From the NCBI GenBank assembly GCA_019321725.1, contig CM033105.1, positions 13,777,632-13,841,631 on the forward strand: DNA of 64,000 nt. Direction: 5' to 3'. Positions 60,344 through 64,000 of the stretch are shown piece after piece. Within the stretch, counting starts at the first letter, position 1. Every line of letters begins with the position of its first letter. The notes under the pieces were generated by a model. That model saw only the letters and a program-made list of their open reading frames with translations, ran no database searches and was not told where the DNA came from. A program made the position numbers and the translations under genes. This stretch comes from Paulownia fortunei (Eukaryota > Streptophyta > Magnoliopsida > Lamiales > Paulowniaceae).

Positions 60344-60725
60344 TGGACCATGATCCATAAAGGTCTAATCGGCCAAGTCCAAGGGGCTATTTATGATGAT
60401 AGCCCAAAATAAAATCAAGACCTAATAGGAGAGTCCACGAAATCCACAAGTTAACAAGTAAGTTAGGCTATAATGCTTCGGTTAAGCCTATGAAGGCCTA
60501 AGGGTTCAAACCTATGAAGATCCTCATATCAACACTATAAATACTCCTAGACTTCACTATTAAAAGGTACACATAATTACTCGCTTAACTACTCTCAAGT
60601 ATTTGGCCTATTTCTACTCACTCTGGAATTGACTTGAGCGTCTTAATTACTTTTTATAAAACATGCATTGACTTGCATTGCAGTTGACTTCCAGCTAGGA
60701 GTTTCGAGAAGAGAAATTATACACA
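60344..60725 (+). repeat. 3' LTR of the Retand-type element
   Basis: It aligns with 44735-45144 through CATGATCCATAAAGG, AACACTATAAATACTCC, TTGACTTGAGCGT and AGTTTCGAGAAGAG. Many differences from its partner point to an old insertion. No target duplication is visible. Confidence 0.7.
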
Positions 60726-62129
60726 TCTGAAATAGAACTTTCTACAACATACCAAATAGAGATTTTCAAACCATTTAAGCAAGCTTAAGGCTTTTGATAT
60801 AATTCTATTTGAGGTTTTTTGGGAAGGAAGGATTTAACTTCGATAGTTTTATGGTATCTTATTGAGATTTCAACAAGCTTTCTATAATATTCATAATGAA
60901 GTATAATGATATACTTGATCGCATTAAAAAACATCTTATTTGAATTTCTATCTCGATTCGCACAGGTATTTGATTTATAAGTTGAAATTAAAATTGAACT
61001 ATTTAGATGCAATAATCAATATTTGTAGAAGCAACAATATTTTAACATTTGGTGAATTTTAATATCATAAAACGTTTCTTCCAAAATCAATATTTTCTTA
61101 CATTTATTCTTCTAAAATCAAACTTCCAAAAGCTTTGTCAAACCTAAAGTCGTGTCTAAGTACGTTCATTTAGATTTTTTTTTAAAAAGGCTACGGTAAA
61201 TTGTATCTTAATTCCATGAGGTCATTTTACTTTTGCTCTCAAACTTTAGTACTTTAACATGCTATATTTCGCATGTCAATTTTTATGCAATTTAAGAACA
61301 CAATGAGATTGTTGTTAAATAGACCACTTACAGTGTACGTGGATGTTAATTAAACTATTGGAGGAACCAAAATCTCGCATTGCTTAAGTTATGGATGAAA
61401 AATACAAATTTCTCACAAACTATCAATATTTTTGATGTGAAATGATTCACACCAAATGTTGACTCTTCCAACGGGCTACTTGACTGATTGATTATCACCT
61501 TTTCTTATTGGTAATTGATGCAATAAAAGAATCCCAGCCTATAACACATACAAGTTGTTAGGATGTCGGGGGTTTGCCTGACAAAGACCATCTGATGCTC
61601 ATGTAAGACCAGATTCCAAAGAGAAAAGAAAAAAAAGCAGAGAGTTTGTAAAAGCTAGAAAAATAAATGATCGACCTCATAACTAAGCTAAAATGGAGTA
61701 TTTATCATGTTAACTGAAATGGAATATTATGGTGTTTTAGTAGGCGATGGTTATCTGGAGCAGTTGGTGTGCATGCACCTTGATATTTATCACCGACCTG
61801 TAATAAACTTCATTGGGCTTTTGCTGAGTTGGGTAATTTTCTTGGAATTTATGAGGCTTCTTGTTGGGCGCTTTTAGATTGGGCACCTTATTGAGTTCAT
61901 TTATTATGAGATATCAATTATAAAATAAACTAGAAAAAATTTTATAATATAGAGGTGGGCAATAAATTAAACAGCAAATCTCATTGATATTATGAAATTT
62001 AAGGCCAATACCATCAATATCAAATAAAATTCTAAAACTAAGATTTCAACCAGTTAAATTTTAAGTTTGTTTTTTCAATTTTTAAATTTTTTCTCTAAAT
62101 GGTTTATGGCTTTTCTAAAAATTTCTAAA
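60726..62129. other. AT-rich spacer, no gene
   Basis: No coding frame is recognised. A segment near 61560-61620 contains, on the minus strand, CAGGCAAACCCCCGACATCC, which resembles the late part of Retand LTRs (45044-45060). It could be a scrap of the LTR belonging to the pol remnant on the right. Confidence 0.35.
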
Positions 62130-64000
62130 TTTTTTAAATCTCTACTGTGGCGAAGGCCTCTTGTGGTTAAAGAAAACTCATCAACTCGTCTACCAAGGTT
62201 CCCTTAGCATTTCCTAGGCATGCTTTTAGATATTGTATGATCATTTTCTTGTTGACCTCTATTTGTCCATTGGCTTGGGGATTACCAACGAAAGTGAAAA
62301 ATTATTTTATAGAGAAGTCTTTGCACTAGTTTTCAATCTTTGCACTTTGAAATTAGGTGCTATTATTTGATATGAGGGCATAGGGTATTCCAAACCAACA
62401 CACACTATTTTTCCATAAGAACTTGATAACTTTATTCTCGGTTGTCTTTGCTAAAGGTTCATTTTCCACCCATTTGGTAAAGTAATTAACAACTACTTTA
62501 AGGAATTTTGTTTCGTTGGTAGCTAATGGAAAAGGTCATACTATGTCAATTCCCCATTGAGCAAACAGACATGGGCTTTCGAGTGGTTAGAGGAGCACCT
62601 CCAGTTGGTGAGGGATATTTGCGTGTTCTTAGCAAGCAGTGCATCGTTGGACTTAATCATCTTAGAATTAACCATTTAATTCCAATAATCTCACCAATTA
62701 TGGTTAGCGTCTAGTAACATGCCATGAAGATCTAGACGTAAGTGAAGGTGGCGAACCCTTCTAATGCTAGGGCGTGGATTACTAGTCAAAACTCTAATAG
62801 CATAATGCTATGAAGTCATTTCTAGTATCTTGATTCTTTGAGCTAATTAGGAAACCCATTTCCTAATTTTCATCCCAACCATGACCATAGATTTTAAAAT
62901 CAAGTATAATGAAAATTATAGGAGATTCACCTATTCTACTAAATAGGTGATGGATAGTTGGCCACTTATTCAAGTATGATGAATTCAAAATGTGTAGATT
63001 CCTTTGTGGATTTTCCTTAAGACATAATTAGCTTTCTCCAGTGTTAAACACTATAGGTCTGGTTGGGAAAAACCTCACTTATATAATTCTCCATCAATCA
63101 TCAGGAAACGAGCTACTCGCAACTTCACTTTTCTTACCTCCTTTAGATTGGGTAGCGCTCCACTTGTCAAGTAATTAATGATCTCATTTTTCTAACTTGC
63201 CTCTTCTTTTTCAGCACATAGGACTTCTAATCCCACACCTTCAATTTATTCTTTGCTAGTGAACTTGTGAGCTTAGATAATTGATCTGCTTTAACATTTA
63301 TGCTCTTAAGGATTCACTTGACCATACATCCCTCAACCTTGTTATTCAAGGTCAAGAATTCAAACTTTATGGCATACTTAAACTTGTCTTCTTGGGAGCT
63401 CTCTAACACCACACCAGCTTTACTAACTGCAGAGATGGAAGAACAATCTACGTACACGGTCCAGGATGGTAAGAAGCCATTTGCTTCATCATTCTTCATC
63501 TATACCAAGAAGTCCAGCAGGGCTTGGGCCTTTACTGCTGGCCTTGGTTGGTACTCTACTCTATATTCTTTAAGTAGGATAGCCCACTTCACCATCTTTC
63601 CTGAAATCTTTAGAATTGAAAGAACTTGCATCAATGGCTGATTAGTTGTCACTATCTTTGGGTGCGATTAGAAATAGGGTCTGAGTTTCGTGGCAGTCAT
63701 GACTAGTGCTAAGGCTAACTTCTTGATTTTTGGTTATTTTAATTTTGTATATTAGAGAGTTTGACTCACGTAATATATGGGCTGATGGTAGTGCAGAGCT
63801 CACTATTTCTTCTGATATTACTAAATATAAGTAAACGGTCTTCCCTTCCTTGGGCTTGGTCAGTAGTAGAGAAGAAACTACATACTTCTTTAAGTCATCA
63901 AAGGCCTTCTATCATGCTTCTGTCCACTCAAAGTTTTTTTCTTCTCGAAGGACTTTGAAGAAAGTAGACCTTTCTCGATTGCCCTCAAAATGAAAATAAC
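62130..64000 (-). pseudogene. Retand-type Ty3 pol remnant (RT end, RNase H, integrase), running off the window
   Basis: Read on the minus strand from the right, the end of RT comes first (a PRKGRPFTYI word and YYVSQTL near 63800, KKLALALVMTATKLRPYF near 63700). Then RNase H follows: WTVYVDCSS near 63460 with the catalytic Asp, and LNNKVE near 63340. Integrase comes next: WGIDIVWPFPLATNETKFLK near 62530 and KVVVNYFTKWVENEPLAKTTENK near 62460, then NGQIEVNKKMIIQYLK near 62250 with the catalytic Glu. Stops are frequent. Orientation is opposite to the Retand element at 44.7-60.7 kb, so it is a separate copy. Confidence 0.8.

Noticed and set aside
1..64000. CRISPR array, defence system or biosynthetic cluster
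   Set aside because: Repeats seen here are LTRs, tandem repeats of retrotransposons and SINEs; there is no spacer-repeat periodicity and no operon-like gene group.

Overview
The window looks like repeat-dense nuclear DNA of a flowering plant, probably a eudicot. The base composition is strongly AT-rich, almost every long open frame is broken by stops and frameshifts, and the recognisable proteins are plant LTR-retrotransposon, LINE and phytocyanin families. I cannot name the species. Only one apparently intact host gene is visible: a two-exon stellacyanin-type phytocyanin on the minus strand (40847-42873). No bacterial features, CRISPR array, rRNA or tRNA gene was seen. Coordinates of decayed elements are estimates from reading by eye.

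Left part (1-18.5 kb). The right end of a long Tekay/Del-like Ty3 LTR (1-2054) abuts an inverted Athila-like LTR (2055-3758). Next comes a decayed Athila-type Ty3 element on the plus strand: 5' LTR remnant, tRNA-Asp-type primer site, gag, protease, RT, RNase H, integrase, long 3' region and 3' LTR. The 3' LTR is interrupted by an antisense LTR fragment of a second Tekay-like family. It then runs into the 3' end of another Athila element, which is cut by an antisense Tekay-like LTR (16156-18470).

Middle part (18.5-39.5 kb). A Ty1/copia family forms an LTR-leader-LTR-leader-LTR-pol-LTR array, with LTR remnants or copies A to D at 18.5-31.1 kb and a fifth, E, at about 32-34.2 kb. The first two units keep only the leader and the first codons of gag. 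The leader of each copy carries a different inserted-looking segment. Unit E runs into a 100-N assembly gap (37071-37170). Beyond the gap is the 3' end of a different copia element with a 479-bp LTR. That LTR sits inside a minus-strand LINE tail, and a tRNA-derived SINE sits inside the same LINE.

Gene island (39.5-44.7 kb). The phytocyanin gene lies here. Upstream of it is a 1,075-bp non-autonomous hAT-like transposon with 15-bp imperfect inverted ends and an exact 8-bp target duplication.

Right part (44.7-64 kb). A Tat/Retand-type Ty3 element has LTRs at 44735-45144 and 60344-60725, gag remains, and no recognised pol between them. Its 3' tandem-repeat region is split by a pol-less Athila-like element (47534-56082). 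The 5' LTR of that element is in turn split by a solo Tekay-like LTR with a perfect 5-bp duplication (48275-50515), so nesting is three levels deep. A further Athila-like LTR (56615-58595), a palindromic tandem array and a short PPR-like fragment fill the rest of the 3' region. The window ends in a minus-strand Retand-type pol remnant. I found no convincing new functional system; the most unusual items are structural and are listed as findings.
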